A stretch of DNA of 64,000 bases from a bacterium (GCA_024742755.1 JANSXW010000008.1:17315-81314), one strand, 5' to 3'. Counted from the stretch's first letter, positions 9,709 through 18,999 are shown. Made by a program: numbers and translations. The notes: generated from the sequence alone by a model not told the origin.

Positions 9709-10117
9709 GAACAGCAAATCCTATGTGCCCTATGTCCCTATGTGTTTAGCAAAGCGGCGCAGGCGCAAAAAGCATGATCTACAGATAGATGAAAGCGTTA
9801 TAGAAACCCATAAGAGACTTAGAACGAACAGCAAATCCTATGTGCCCTATGTGCCTATGTGTTTAGCACAACGGCGCAGGCGCAAAAAGCATGATCTACA
9901 GATAGATGAAAGCGTTATAGAAACCCATAAGAGACTTAGAACGAACAGCAAATCCTATGTGCCCTATGTGCCTATGTGTTTAGCACAACGGCGCAGCCCG
10001 CAAAAAGCATGATCTACAGATAGATGAAAGTGTTATGGCATCCCATAAGAGACTTAGAACGAACAGCAAAGCCTATGTACCCTATGTGCCTATGTGTTTA
10101 GCAAAGCGGCGCAGCCG
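9709..10117 (-). repeat. 117-bp tandem repeat containing inverted ATAGGG cores
   Basis: Inverted cores (CCTATGTGCCCTATGT...GTGTTT) start at 9720, 9837, 9954 and 10072, spaced 117, 117 and 118 bp. The whole 117-bp unit, including a GGCGCAGG spacer and a GATCTACAGATAGATGAAAG stretch, is nearly identical between copies, so amplification looks recent. A 95-codon frame through it (9725-10012) gives a 39-residue protein repeat because 117 is divisible by 3; I do not call it a gene. From 10118 to 10343 I see no gene or clear signal. Confidence 0.9.
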
Positions 10118-10343
10118 CAAACCGCGCAGCCATCATTAATGTCCTCGCGAATACCCAGCTCAGGGAGTTCTTGGTCGGTGGCAGGCAGCTTGGCAAAATC
10201 AGTTATGGTGCGTATGTGGAATGCAGTTTGGAAAATAGCGCTTTGAACGGAAAAATGCAATGTTGGGCAGTTGATCTTCGCTTCAAGTCAAGTGGCAACT
10301 TTGGCCCCGATAGTTATACGGGAGCTACCTGCCGGGCGGGCCG

Positions 10344-10922
10344 TCATTCCACCATCGGCACCGTCCCATACATCTTCCCCTTTTTCGTATTCTTAATCAG
10401 CCAATTCAGCCGCTTCTGTGCCTCCTCCCGCCGCCGTTCCCCGCACTCTTTGATCCAGCCGATCTTCAGGCGCTGGTAGAGGTGGGGAAAAGCCTGGAAG
10501 TTAGCCCAGACTTCCTCGTCTTCGTGCAGTTGGGCTTCCACCCAATCTGGTATCTCCCAGCGATCATCCGGGCTCCCGATTTGGTCTTCGATGGGGGCGA
10601 TGCCGGCAGGCGTCATCAAGCCTTCGCGCTGAAGCTTCCATACCCGTTGCCGGTTGAGTTCCGAGAGGAAGGTCTTCTTTTTGCGGCGGGGCGTGATGCG
10701 TTGTACGTTGCTTTCCTCATCCAGCTTTTTCACCACCCCGTCTATCCAGCCGAAGCAAAGGCATTCCTCCACCAGCTCATCGTAGGTGATGCAGGGCTTG
10801 CCGGTCGCTTTTTTGAAGCGGCGTAGCCAGATTTCAGTTTTGGTGGTGTGGTGGGTTTCCAGCCATTGCCGCCATTCCGGTCGGTTTTTGGGGTAGAAGA
10901 TTTCGGTGATTTCTACAGGCAT
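10344..10922 (-). CDS. YdeI/OmpD-associated family protein
   Basis: A 192-residue protein of the YdeI/OmpD-associated family. Diagnostic segments are EIWLRRFKKATGKP, the LCFGWIDG motif (about 58-65), RITPRRKKKTFLSELN, and a Lys/Arg-rich tail where relatives have a RxxRxxRWI segment. Members are cytosolic and loosely linked to bacteriocin or peptide tolerance; the biochemical function is unknown. ATG at 10922 is the natural start. It is divergent from the DUF4331 cluster and monocistronic. Confidence 0.8.
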   Translation of the reverse strand: MPVEITEIFYPKNRPEWRQWLETHHTTKTEIWLRRFKKATGKPCITYDELVEECLCFGWIDGVVKKLDEESNVQRITPRRKKKTFLSELNRQRVWKLQREGLMTPAGIAPIEDQIGSPDDRWEIPDWVEAQLHEDEEVWANFQAFPHLYQRLKIGWIKECGERRREEAQKRLNWLIKNTKKGKMYGTVPMVE

Positions 10923-11049
10923 GATGGGCGTTGTTTCGCTTCAATTTACAAAAGCTCGTTAAGAAATCTTAAAAAAATCCTAAGGGTTTCAATCCGCCAC
11001 GGTCCCACCTTCCGTAAGTACTACTGAAATCACGATTAAAAGACAGCTG

Positions 11050-11065
11050 CAACCCAACTGGGTTG
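11050..11065. promoter_or_regulatory. Perfect inverted repeat upstream of DUF4331 cluster
   Basis: CAACCCA-AC-TGGGTTG is a perfect 7+2+7 palindrome about 95 bp before the DUF4331 start. A second shorter inverted repeat (TGCTG/CAGCA) lies at 11073-11088. Operator role is inferred. A weak -7-like TAATTTTC is at 11133. Confidence 0.3.
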
Positions 11066-11158
11066 ACCGGGGTGCTGCTCCAACAGCAACTTTCGGTTAG
11101 CCACTGTAGTGCTTGTCCGGTTCGTGATGCTTTAATTTTCTCACCTAAATCAGACAGT

Positions 11159-12877
11159 ATGAATGTATTTAGACTTGCGGTTTGCGCTTTGCTGTGCCTG
11201 CTGCTCGGTAGCGGCCTGCTGGCATCGAGCCACCGCGAAGCTCCGCTGATTGCAAACGATCCGCTGGCAGACAATACGGACGTTTATGCTTTCAGAAGCC
11301 CCGACAACCCTAACACGATTACCATCATTGCCAATTACATCCCGGCAGAACTGCCCCACGGTGGCCCCAACTACTACACCTTTGGGGAGAACATCCGGTA
11401 TGAAATCCACATCGATAATGATGCGGGCATGCCTGGCGATGAGATCATCTACCGTTTTACCTTTCAAAAGGTCAACGAAGACCCGACCACGTTCTTTAAC
11501 ATCCGGCTGGGGCAGCAAAACCTCAAAACCACTTACACCATGGAACGCAGTATGGACGGTGGCGCCACCTTTCAGGCTATCGTGACCGGAGGAGTCGTGC
11601 CGCCGAATGATATCGGCCCGCGCTCCATTGAAAGCGGTGTTGGGCTGGGCTCCACTTATGCCAGCCTGATGAGCGAAGCGATCACTCAGACGCCGGACGG
11701 AGAACAGGTGTTCTGCGGCCCGGTTGACGATCCTTTCTTCGTGGACCTGGGCGGTATTTTCGATCTGGGCAATGCCCCTCGCCAGAACGGCCCGTCAAGA
11801 GATGGGCTTGGTGAATTTAATGTGCATACCATTGCCATTCAGGTACCAATCGAAATGCTCCTGAAGGACGGTGCACCGGATACCCCTGCCAATATCCTGG
11901 ACCCGAATTATGTGATCGGTGTGTGGGCCTCTGCGAGCCGCCCCGCCGTACGTACCTTGAGCATGATGGGTGAAGCGCCCGAGGACAGTGGTGACTGGAT
12001 TCAGGTATCCCGCCTCGGCATGCCCCTCACCAATGAGGTGGTTATCCCCATCGGCATGAAGGACTACTGGAACTCCCTGACGCCTTACGAAGAGATTACC
12101 GACACCATTTTGGACCCGTTTTTCTGCAATCCGGAACTGGCACTGTACATGGACGATGATCAGTTTGGCCCTGCCGTACCCGCCTTTGCACCCCTGCGCA
12201 TACAGCGCAACTCCCTCCAACGATTTGATTTTGGAAACGGACAGGATGGGCTCTTTTCCATTAAAGGTACCGCAGCAGTAGCTGGTACCGCACTGGATGA
12301 TCAGGTCTTCGGCGAACTGCTGCTCCCTGGTCCGGGCATGCCCCGTTCCGTTGACCTTTGGCCTATTTTCCATACCGGAGTGCCCAACGTGGCCCCTTAC
12401 CAACTGGCCACCGGCAAGGAAGGCAACCCACTGGCAGAAGGCAAACCCTTCATCAACAACTTCCTGCCGAATGGCGGCGATATGCTCCGCCTGAATATGG
12501 CCGTGCCGGTGACGGACCGGGCGAGTGCCGACTTTAGCCCTATGGGAATCGTTGCGGCTGCTGTGGCCGGTTTGACCGACCCAACCTATAATGGCACTGC
12601 TGATCTGGAGTTCATCCCCAATATGGACGGCTTCCCCAACGGGCGCCGCCTGGAGGATGATGTGACGCGCATTGAGCTGCAGGCTGTAGGCGGAGTCGCA
12701 CTGGCTGCCATTGGCCTTTGGTACGACGACTACACTGCCGGCGACCCTAATCCCGTGACTGATGACTTGCTGGGCGTGCTGACCTACACCACAGGCGTGG
12801 AGGAAAATGATAAGCCATTTACCAATTCCTTCCCCTATCTGGCAGCGCCCTGGCGTGGCACGGAGACGGACCAGTAA
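11159..12877 (+). CDS. DUF4331 family secreted protein (no T9SS tail)
   Basis: A 572-residue protein with signal peptide (1-21, ...GSGLLA) followed at once by the DUF4331 signature ASSHREAPLI, then DNTDVYAFRSPD and HIDNDA segments. Function of DUF4331 is unknown; members are extracytoplasmic. ATG 11159 is chosen because the signal peptide starts there; an upstream in-frame codon at 11063 would prepend non-signal sequence. The protein stops at ...PWRGTETDQ, just where its neighbour continues into a sorting domain, so it lacks a T9SS signal and probably stays periplasmic or leaves by another route. It begins a likely three-gene unit. Confidence 0.88.
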   Translation: MNVFRLAVCALLCLLLGSGLLASSHREAPLIANDPLADNTDVYAFRSPDNPNTITIIANYIPAELPHGGPNYYTFGENIRYEIHIDNDAGMPGDEIIYRFTFQKVNEDPTTFFNIRLGQQNLKTTYTMERSMDGGATFQAIVTGGVVPPNDIGPRSIESGVGLGSTYASLMSEAITQTPDGEQVFCGPVDDPFFVDLGGIFDLGNAPRQNGPSRDGLGEFNVHTIAIQVPIEMLLKDGAPDTPANILDPNYVIGVWASASRPAVRTLSMMGEAPEDSGDWIQVSRLGMPLTNEVVIPIGMKDYWNSLTPYEEITDTILDPFFCNPELALYMDDDQFGPAVPAFAPLRIQRNSLQRFDFGNGQDGLFSIKGTAAVAGTALDDQVFGELLLPGPGMPRSVDLWPIFHTGVPNVAPYQLATGKEGNPLAEGKPFINNFLPNGGDMLRLNMAVPVTDRASADFSPMGIVAAAVAGLTDPTYNGTADLEFIPNMDGFPNGRRLEDDVTRIELQAVGGVALAAIGLWYDDYTAGDPNPVTDDLLGVLTYTTGVEENDKPFTNSFPYLAAPWRGTETDQ

Positions 12878-12907
12878 TCGCCCATTCACTCATTCAAAAA
12901 AACTTTT

Positions 12908-14965
12908 ATGTTACACCATAGATTCAAATTTATATTCACAGCAGTATTGCTGCTGCTGTTTTGCGGCAGGGAAGCATTGCAGGCTTCCAGCCACCGGGAG
13001 GCGCCCCTCATCTCCAATGACCCACTGGCGGATAATGTGGATGTGTACGCTTTCCGCAGCCCCGACAATCCGCGCAATATTGTGCTGATTGCGACCTACG
13101 TACCCATGCAGCTGCCGCACGGCGGTCCGAACTACTATCAGTTCGGTGAGAACATCCGGTACGAAATCCATATCGATAATGATGCCAGCCGTCCGGGCGA
13201 TGAAATTGTCTACCGATTCACTTTTGAGAAAAAGAATGAAGACCCAAGCACTTTTTTCAACATCCGGCTGGGGCAGGAAAACCTCATGACCCGCTATACC
13301 GTAGAGAAAAGTATCAACGGCGGAGGCTTCATTCCTATCCTGGTGAATGGCAAGGTGCCGCCCAATAACGTTGGTGAGCGGTCCATCTCTTCTCCGGTAG
13401 GACTGAATGCCGACTACGCTGAGCTTTTTGAAGACGCCGTGCGTTCTGCCCACACCGGAGAGAAAATCTTTGCCGGCCCGGTGGATGACCCCTTCTTTGT
13501 AGACCTTGGCGGTATTTTTGACCTCGGTGACGCGCCCCGGCAGATGGGCGACCCACGCGATGGGCTGGCTTGTTTGAATACCAGTGCCATTGCGCTGGAG
13601 ATTCCTATCCAGTTTTTGCTCAGGAAAGGTGCGCCCAGCAGTCCGGAGAATATTCTGGACCCTAACTACGTGATTGGCGTATGGGCTTCCGCAAGCCGCC
13701 CGCAAATTCGTACACTCGAACCCGGCAGCGAATCTTACGATGGCGACTGGGTGCAGGTTTCCCGCCTGGGTATGCCACTGACCAATGAGGCGGTGATTCC
13801 CGTAGGTATGAAAGACTACTGGAATGCACTGACCCCTTATCAGGAGTTGGAAGACACCCTGCTGGACAACTATTTCTACAATCCGGAGCTGGCACTGTAT
13901 ATGGACGACAGCCTGTTCGGAGGTGCTGTGCCTGCCTTTGGCCCACTGCGCATTCAGCGCAACGCCCTACAGTCTTTTGACTTTGGAAATGGCCAGGATG
14001 GTCTGTTCCCGTTGAAGGGGACCGCTGCGGTGGAAGGGACTGCGCTGGATGATGATGTCTTTGGCACTTTGCTGTTGCCCGGGCCTGGTATGCCCCGCTC
14101 GGTCGACCTTTGGCCAGCCTTCCACACCGGAGTACCTAACTTCCCACCCTATCAGTTAGCCACTGGCAAAGAAGGGAATCCGCTGGCAGCAGGCAAGCCT
14201 TTTGTCAACAACTTCCTGCCCAATGGCGGTGATATGCTCCGCTTGAACATGGCGGTCCCAGCTACCCCGCGTGATAATCCAGCCTTCAGTTCGCTGGGGC
14301 TCATTCAGGCTGCCGTGCTTGGGCTGACCGACCCCACCTACAACGGTACTGCTGATCTGGAATTCATTCCCAATATGGATGGCTTCCCCAACGGGCGGCG
14401 GCTGGAGGATGATGTGACGCGCATCGAACTACAGGCCGTATCCGGCGTCGTGCTGGCTGCTATTGGCCTTTGGTACGATGATTACACCGCCGGTGACCCC
14501 AACCCGGTAACGGATGACCTGCTGGGCGTACTGACCTACACCACAGGCGTGGAAGCCAATGACAAGCCCTTCCGTCCGGAATTCCCCTATCTCGCCATGC
14601 CTTTTGCGGGCGATGGCGAATGCAGTGGCACGATAGCCGGACTGACCAGCCCGGGGCCTCAGGCCTCCGCTCTGAACCTTACGGCAAATACGACCGGACA
14701 GGTGCAAATGATGGCGGCAGCGCCTAATCCTTTCCAGGGACAGACCACCCTTCGGTACCACCTGGAAGCTCCGCAGCAAATCAACATCAGCCTGTACGAT
14801 GTCAATGGCAGGCAGCTGTCTACACTGGTTGATCAGCCACAGGAGGCTGGCACCTATACGGTAGACTGGCAGGCCGGACCGTATCCTGAGGGCGTTTATT
14901 TCGCCAGAGCTGTTTCCGGTAATGGTGAAACGCTGCAAATTATCAAACTGGTGAAGACGAATTAG
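12908..14965 (+). CDS. DUF4331 family protein with T9SS sorting domain
   Basis: A 685-residue paralogue of the preceding gene, alike along almost the whole shared length, with signal peptide (MLHHRFKFIFTAVLLLLFCG...) and the same ASSHREAPLI start of the mature protein. After the common end (about 560) it has a linker and a T9SS type A sorting domain (about 607-685; APNPFQG..., GVYFARAVSG...). Surface display or secretion is expected. The gap to the upstream copy is 30 bp, so they are probably co-transcribed. Tandem duplication followed by gain or loss of the tail is the simplest history. Substrate unknown. Confidence 0.88.
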   Translation: MLHHRFKFIFTAVLLLLFCGREALQASSHREAPLISNDPLADNVDVYAFRSPDNPRNIVLIATYVPMQLPHGGPNYYQFGENIRYEIHIDNDASRPGDEIVYRFTFEKKNEDPSTFFNIRLGQENLMTRYTVEKSINGGGFIPILVNGKVPPNNVGERSISSPVGLNADYAELFEDAVRSAHTGEKIFAGPVDDPFFVDLGGIFDLGDAPRQMGDPRDGLACLNTSAIALEIPIQFLLRKGAPSSPENILDPNYVIGVWASASRPQIRTLEPGSESYDGDWVQVSRLGMPLTNEAVIPVGMKDYWNALTPYQELEDTLLDNYFYNPELALYMDDSLFGGAVPAFGPLRIQRNALQSFDFGNGQDGLFPLKGTAAVEGTALDDDVFGTLLLPGPGMPRSVDLWPAFHTGVPNFPPYQLATGKEGNPLAAGKPFVNNFLPNGGDMLRLNMAVPATPRDNPAFSSLGLIQAAVLGLTDPTYNGTADLEFIPNMDGFPNGRRLEDDVTRIELQAVSGVVLAAIGLWYDDYTAGDPNPVTDDLLGVLTYTTGVEANDKPFRPEFPYLAMPFAGDGECSGTIAGLTSPGPQASALNLTANTTGQVQMMAAAPNPFQGQTTLRYHLEAPQQINISLYDVNGRQLSTLVDQPQEAGTYTVDWQAGPYPEGVYFARAVSGNGETLQIIKLVKTN

Positions 14966-15015
14966 TAGCTGGGGGATCTTTGAATTTCTTCAAAGACCAC
15001 TCTGATTTTGAGATT

Positions 15016-15049
15016 GCGTGCGGGGAGGACAGCCCTGCACGCCTCTTTT
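15016..15049 (+). terminator. Hairpin with T-rich tail between DUF4331 and TPR genes
   Basis: GCGTGCGGG (15016-15024) can pair with CCCTGCACGC (15033-15042, one bulge), followed by CTCTTTT. It could be a terminator or partial attenuator lowering expression of the TPR gene relative to the DUF4331 genes. Confidence 0.5.
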
Positions 15050-15069
15050 CCAAAAAAAAATACAATGAC

Positions 15070-16302
15070 ATGAAATCCTTCAACTCCTTATTAATGACAG
15101 CCCTGCTGGCCCTCCTAATCACCAATTGCCAGCAAGCGACCCAACCTAAAGAAGATCCCAAAACCGCTGCTGCGGCAGAGGTGCCCAGCCTCTTAGGCCG
15201 GAACGAAGCCCTGCGCAATGGCAAGGAATGGGAAACCGTTCAGAATCAATATGTAAGCCTGCGCAATTCCATCCAAAAAGAAAATGAAGCCGAAGCCCGG
15301 ATCGAAATGGCACACCTCTTCATCAATGAAGCGCGGGTGACCGGCGAGCATGGGCATTATTATCCGGCGGCTCTGACGGCCCTGGCTGACATTCCGGCAG
15401 ACCATCCCGATAAGGATATCCGTTTCCGGAAACTCGCAACCCGGGCAAGCGTGGAGCTTTCGCTGCATGATTTTGAAAAGGCGCTGGAAACAGCAGAGGC
15501 GGCCGTACAATTGAACCCCTACAATGCTCAGATTTACGGTGCCCTGGTAGATGCCAACGTGGAGCTGGGGCGATACGAAACCGCAGTGGCCATGGCAGAC
15601 AAGATGGTCAGCATCCGGCCGGACATGCGTTCCTATGCCCGGGTGGCTTACCTTCGGGAAATCCATGGTCAGGTAGATGGCGCATTCGAAGCTATGCAAC
15701 TGGCAGTGAAAGCGGGCTATCCCGGTTACGAAGCCACCGCATGGGCAAGGCTGACGCTGGGCGAAATGTACGAGCGCTACGGCAAAGCCGATGCTGCCCG
15801 GCAGGCCTATCAGCAAATACTGGCAGAGCGCCCGAATTATCCCTTCGCCATCGCCGCCCTGGCCAACCTGGAAGCGGAGGCAGGCCATTATGAAAAAGCC
15901 GAACAAATGCTGAAAGAAGCTTGTACCGCGATACCGGAGTTTGGCTTTTACGAACAGCTGGCGGAAATTTACAAGTCCACCGGCCGCGAGGCCGACTATC
16001 AGCAAACGATGGACGAGCTCTGGGTGATGCTGCAGGAAGATACGGATAGTGGCCACGATATGAGCCTGGAGTACGCCAATCTGTACTCCGATCTGGCAGA
16101 AGACCATAACAAGGCCTTGACCTACGCGCTGGGCGAATATGAGAAGCGCCCCGCCAATATCGATGTCAACCGGGTGCTGGCTAAAATTTACACCCGCATG
16201 GGCAACGCCCAAAAAGCCAGCCTCCACCTGGAAAAAGCCAAAGCTACACAGGCACAGTATCCTGAGCTGAAAGCACTCGCTCAGCAATTGGCCAGCCGGT
16301 AA
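15070..16302 (+). CDS. Tetratricopeptide-repeat lipoprotein
   Basis: A 410-residue protein starting with a lipoprotein-like signal (MKSFNSLLMTALLALLITNC; Cys20, with an unusual Asn before it). The rest is helical with multiple TPRs, for example the stretches around SLHDFEKALETAEAAVQLNP, RYETAVAMADKMVSIRP, AARQAYQQILAERPNYPFA and HYEKAEQMLKEA. It likely scaffolds proteins at the outer or inner membrane. ATG 15070 is used because the signal peptide begins there. It is 104 bp downstream of the second DUF4331 gene; a functional link with DUF4331 is inferred from order only. Confidence 0.82.
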   Translation: MKSFNSLLMTALLALLITNCQQATQPKEDPKTAAAAEVPSLLGRNEALRNGKEWETVQNQYVSLRNSIQKENEAEARIEMAHLFINEARVTGEHGHYYPAALTALADIPADHPDKDIRFRKLATRASVELSLHDFEKALETAEAAVQLNPYNAQIYGALVDANVELGRYETAVAMADKMVSIRPDMRSYARVAYLREIHGQVDGAFEAMQLAVKAGYPGYEATAWARLTLGEMYERYGKADAARQAYQQILAERPNYPFAIAALANLEAEAGHYEKAEQMLKEACTAIPEFGFYEQLAEIYKSTGREADYQQTMDELWVMLQEDTDSGHDMSLEYANLYSDLAEDHNKALTYALGEYEKRPANIDVNRVLAKIYTRMGNAQKASLHLEKAKATQAQYPELKALAQQLASR

Positions 16303-16422
16303 GGAAAAATTTAAGGTTGGATGGAATTTGCCCTGAATGGTGTCTCCCACTGTTTGGGGCATTTTTTGGTGGAGTAGGGGAGGAGGTATTATCTTACAGC
16401 CCCTGACCAACCGTGACCTTAA

Positions 16423-17205
16423 ATGCCAAGCACTAATTGCCGGATTTTTTGGAATGTTTTGCCCATTGCTATTTTCTGTATTGGTTTGAATTTTCCACTG
16501 GTTTCCGCTCAGGTAAAGCCTGTAGCCCTCACCCGGGGCGACACCACCAAACGCCAAATCGCATTGATCTTTACCGGGCATGAGTATGCCGACGGGGGCC
16601 GCCACATCCTTCAGGTACTGCGGGAGCAGCAGGTGCCCGGCAGTTTTTTCTTTACAGGAATCTTCTACGAGCGGTACGCGCCGTTGGTAAAGCAGCTTAG
16701 AGCGGACGGGCACTACCTCGGCGCGCATTCTGATCAGCATTTGCTGTATGCACCCTGGTCGGCGCGGGACAGCCTGCTCGTTTCCTGCGATAGCTTTCTG
16801 CACGATCTGAATGCCAACTACGCCAAAATGGAAAAGCTGGGCATCGCCCGCCCGGAAGCGCCCTGGTTTTTGCCACCCTACGAGTGGTACAACGATAGCA
16901 TCGTGCAGTGGACAGCAGCGGCCGGGCTGCAGCTCATCAATATGACCTATGGCACCCTCTCACATGCCGATTACACCACGCCGGAGATGCCCAACTACCG
17001 GAGCAGCAACCAGATTTTCAATAGTATTCTGGACTACGAAGCAGAGCAGGCAAATGGCCTGAACGGCTTTTTGTTGCTGCTCCATATTGGCACCGATCCT
17101 GCCCGTACCGACAAATTTTACCTACATTTAGAGGCGCTGACCGGTGAGCTGCGCAAGCGTGGCTACCGGTTGGTGAATTTGCAGGAACTCTTTCAAAACG
17201 ATTAA
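16423..17205 (+). CDS. NodB-like polysaccharide deacetylase
   Basis: A 260-residue secreted protein (signal peptide to about residue 29, ...PLVSA) of the NodB/carbohydrate esterase 4-like superfamily. Metal-binding motif 2 is intact as HSDQH (102-106), and motif 3-like PPYEWYN lies near 149. Motif 1, normally TFDD, is TGHEYADG (51-58), so the usual Asp pair is replaced; this variant may be a subfamily feature. Predicted to de-N-acetylate an oligosaccharide in the periplasm. It ends 3 bp before the GH9 gene, implying co-translation and a shared chitin-like or N-acetylated glucan substrate. Confidence 0.78.
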   Translation: MPSTNCRIFWNVLPIAIFCIGLNFPLVSAQVKPVALTRGDTTKRQIALIFTGHEYADGGRHILQVLREQQVPGSFFFTGIFYERYAPLVKQLRADGHYLGAHSDQHLLYAPWSARDSLLVSCDSFLHDLNANYAKMEKLGIARPEAPWFLPPYEWYNDSIVQWTAAAGLQLINMTYGTLSHADYTTPEMPNYRSSNQIFNSILDYEAEQANGLNGFLLLLHIGTDPARTDKFYLHLEALTGELRKRGYRLVNLQELFQND

Positions 17206-17208
17206 CCC

Positions 17209-18984
17209 ATGTACCGACTTTTCCTCCTTCTGGCCGGGTTGGCCCTGAGCCTGACTGCTTCTGCTCAGGACTACCACATTCGGATCAATCAAACGGGGTA
17301 TTGGCCTTCAGAAACCAAGCAGGCCATTGTGTTTAGCCATCAGGCGCAGCGGCCTGTTTTGCAGCTCAAAACTCATCCGGACGGAGCCTTTGCAGCCGAG
17401 CTGGCTTTGACGCCCGTTGATGCGAATGGCTGGGGCACCTTCTCCCATCACTGGCAAGCCGATTTTACGAAAGTAGAAAAACCTGGCTGGTACTACCTGG
17501 TCACGGCGGACGGCAAGGCGCAGTCCGTGCCTTTTCAGATCAGTGCGCAAGCCTACGAGGGCTACGCGGATACCCTGCTGATTTTCATGCGGCAGCAGCG
17601 GTGTGGCTACAACCCCCACTTGGATATGGTCTGCCATAAACGGGACGGGCGGGCTATGTTCGGGCCTATGCCGGATTCCACTTTTGTGGATGTCTCCGGC
17701 GGCTGGCACGATGCCGGCGATCAGTTGAAGTACCTCATCACCGGGAGTTACGCCACCGCGCACATGCTCAAGGCCTGGGAATTGTACCCTGAGGCTTTCT
17801 CAGATAAGGTGAATGCCCTGGGGCAGCCCGGGGCGAACGATATTCCGGATGTGCTGGACGAAGCCCGCTGGGGGCTGGACTGGATACACAAGCTCCACCC
17901 CGCACCCGGTCAGCTTTTCCATCAGGTAGCGGACGACCGCGACCACCGGGGCTGGAAGATGCCCGATCAGGACAATTCCGACTACGGCTGGGGCGCGAAC
18001 AGCTACCGTGTTGCCTACTTTGCTACGGGCGAGCCACAGGGGTTGCGCGAGTACAAGAGTCAGGCTACTGGCGTTGCCAACCTCGCGGGGCGGAGCGCGG
18101 CGGCTATGGCCATAGCGGCAAGGCTTTGGCCCAAGGTGTCTTCGGATAGCGTGTATGCCGATAAATGCGCACAGGCCGCCCGGTCACTCTACGCCCTGGG
18201 GCGTGCCAAGGAGGGCTTTCAGCAGGGCAATTCCTACGGTGCTCCATACCGCTACAGCGAAGATACCTGGACGGATGACATGGAGTGGGGCGCCGCCGAG
18301 CTCTACCGGCTGACCGGAGAAGATTCTTACCTAAAGCAAGCCAAAGCCTACGCCCGGCAGGCCAGCACCGTTTCGTGGATGCCACTGGATACGGCTGAGC
18401 ATTACCGTTATTACCCTTTTGTCAATATGGGGCACTATGCGCTGTACGATTTAGTGGATGAAGCCTTTCAGGATACCCTGGCGGGCTACTACCGTAGTGG
18501 CATTGAGCATACGCTGGAGCGGGCACAGTCCAATGCCTACGGGGTAGGGGTGCCTTTTATCTGGTGCTCCAACAATCTCGTGACCGCCCTCATCACGCAA
18601 ATCATCCTGTACGAAGACATGACGGGCGACCGCCGCTACCACGACCTGCTCGTACAGCAGCGCGACTGGCTGATGGGGCGCAATCCCTGGGGCACCTCTA
18701 TGTTCACCAGCCTGCCCGCCCACGGGGAGTATCCATTGGACGTACACACCAGCGTATGGGCGCTCACCCGGGAGGAAGTCCCCGGCGGCCTGCTTGACGG
18801 GCCGGTTTATGCCACGATTTTCGGGTCCCTGCGCGGGCTGAAGCTCAACGAGCCGGATGAGTTTGCCGCTTATCAAAACCCCCATGTGGTCTATCACGAT
18901 GATATCGGGGACTATTCCACCAATGAGCCAACGATGGATGGCACAGCCGGTGCGATTTTGATGATGGCATACTGGGGGCGGTAG
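17209..18984 (+). CDS. Glycoside hydrolase family 9 protein
   Basis: A 591-residue secreted enzyme: signal peptide (1-19), an N-terminal Ig-like CelD_N domain (~20-112), then the (alpha/alpha)6 GH9 barrel. The nucleophile-region motif GGWHDAGDQ gives Asp168 and Asp171; near the C-terminus DYSTNEPTMDG places the general acid Glu at about 573. GRNPWGTSMF matches the family's conserved pre-C-terminal motif. GH9 enzymes cleave beta-1,4 glucans, and some act as exo-glucosaminidases on chitosan oligomers; pairing with a deacetylase favours the latter (inference). Retained in the periplasm, since no sorting domain is present. Confidence 0.85.
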   Translation: MYRLFLLLAGLALSLTASAQDYHIRINQTGYWPSETKQAIVFSHQAQRPVLQLKTHPDGAFAAELALTPVDANGWGTFSHHWQADFTKVEKPGWYYLVTADGKAQSVPFQISAQAYEGYADTLLIFMRQQRCGYNPHLDMVCHKRDGRAMFGPMPDSTFVDVSGGWHDAGDQLKYLITGSYATAHMLKAWELYPEAFSDKVNALGQPGANDIPDVLDEARWGLDWIHKLHPAPGQLFHQVADDRDHRGWKMPDQDNSDYGWGANSYRVAYFATGEPQGLREYKSQATGVANLAGRSAAAMAIAARLWPKVSSDSVYADKCAQAARSLYALGRAKEGFQQGNSYGAPYRYSEDTWTDDMEWGAAELYRLTGEDSYLKQAKAYARQASTVSWMPLDTAEHYRYYPFVNMGHYALYDLVDEAFQDTLAGYYRSGIEHTLERAQSNAYGVGVPFIWCSNNLVTALITQIILYEDMTGDRRYHDLLVQQRDWLMGRNPWGTSMFTSLPAHGEYPLDVHTSVWALTREEVPGGLLDGPVYATIFGSLRGLKLNEPDEFAAYQNPHVVYHDDIGDYSTNEPTMDGTAGAILMMAYWGR

Positions 18985-18999
18985 CTCTTCAGGCGTGTT

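Noticed and set aside
9725..10012. 95-codon frame of 39-residue repeats
   Set aside because: Entirely composed of the 117-bp tandem DNA repeat; no ribosome-binding site or family.
10171..10479. 102-codon plus frame before the YdeI gene
   Set aside because: Its 3' part is antisense to the YdeI gene and its 5' part has no coding character.
15193..16803. 536-codon minus-strand frame over the TPR and NodB genes
   Set aside because: Covers two real plus-strand genes with clear signals; no domains of its own.
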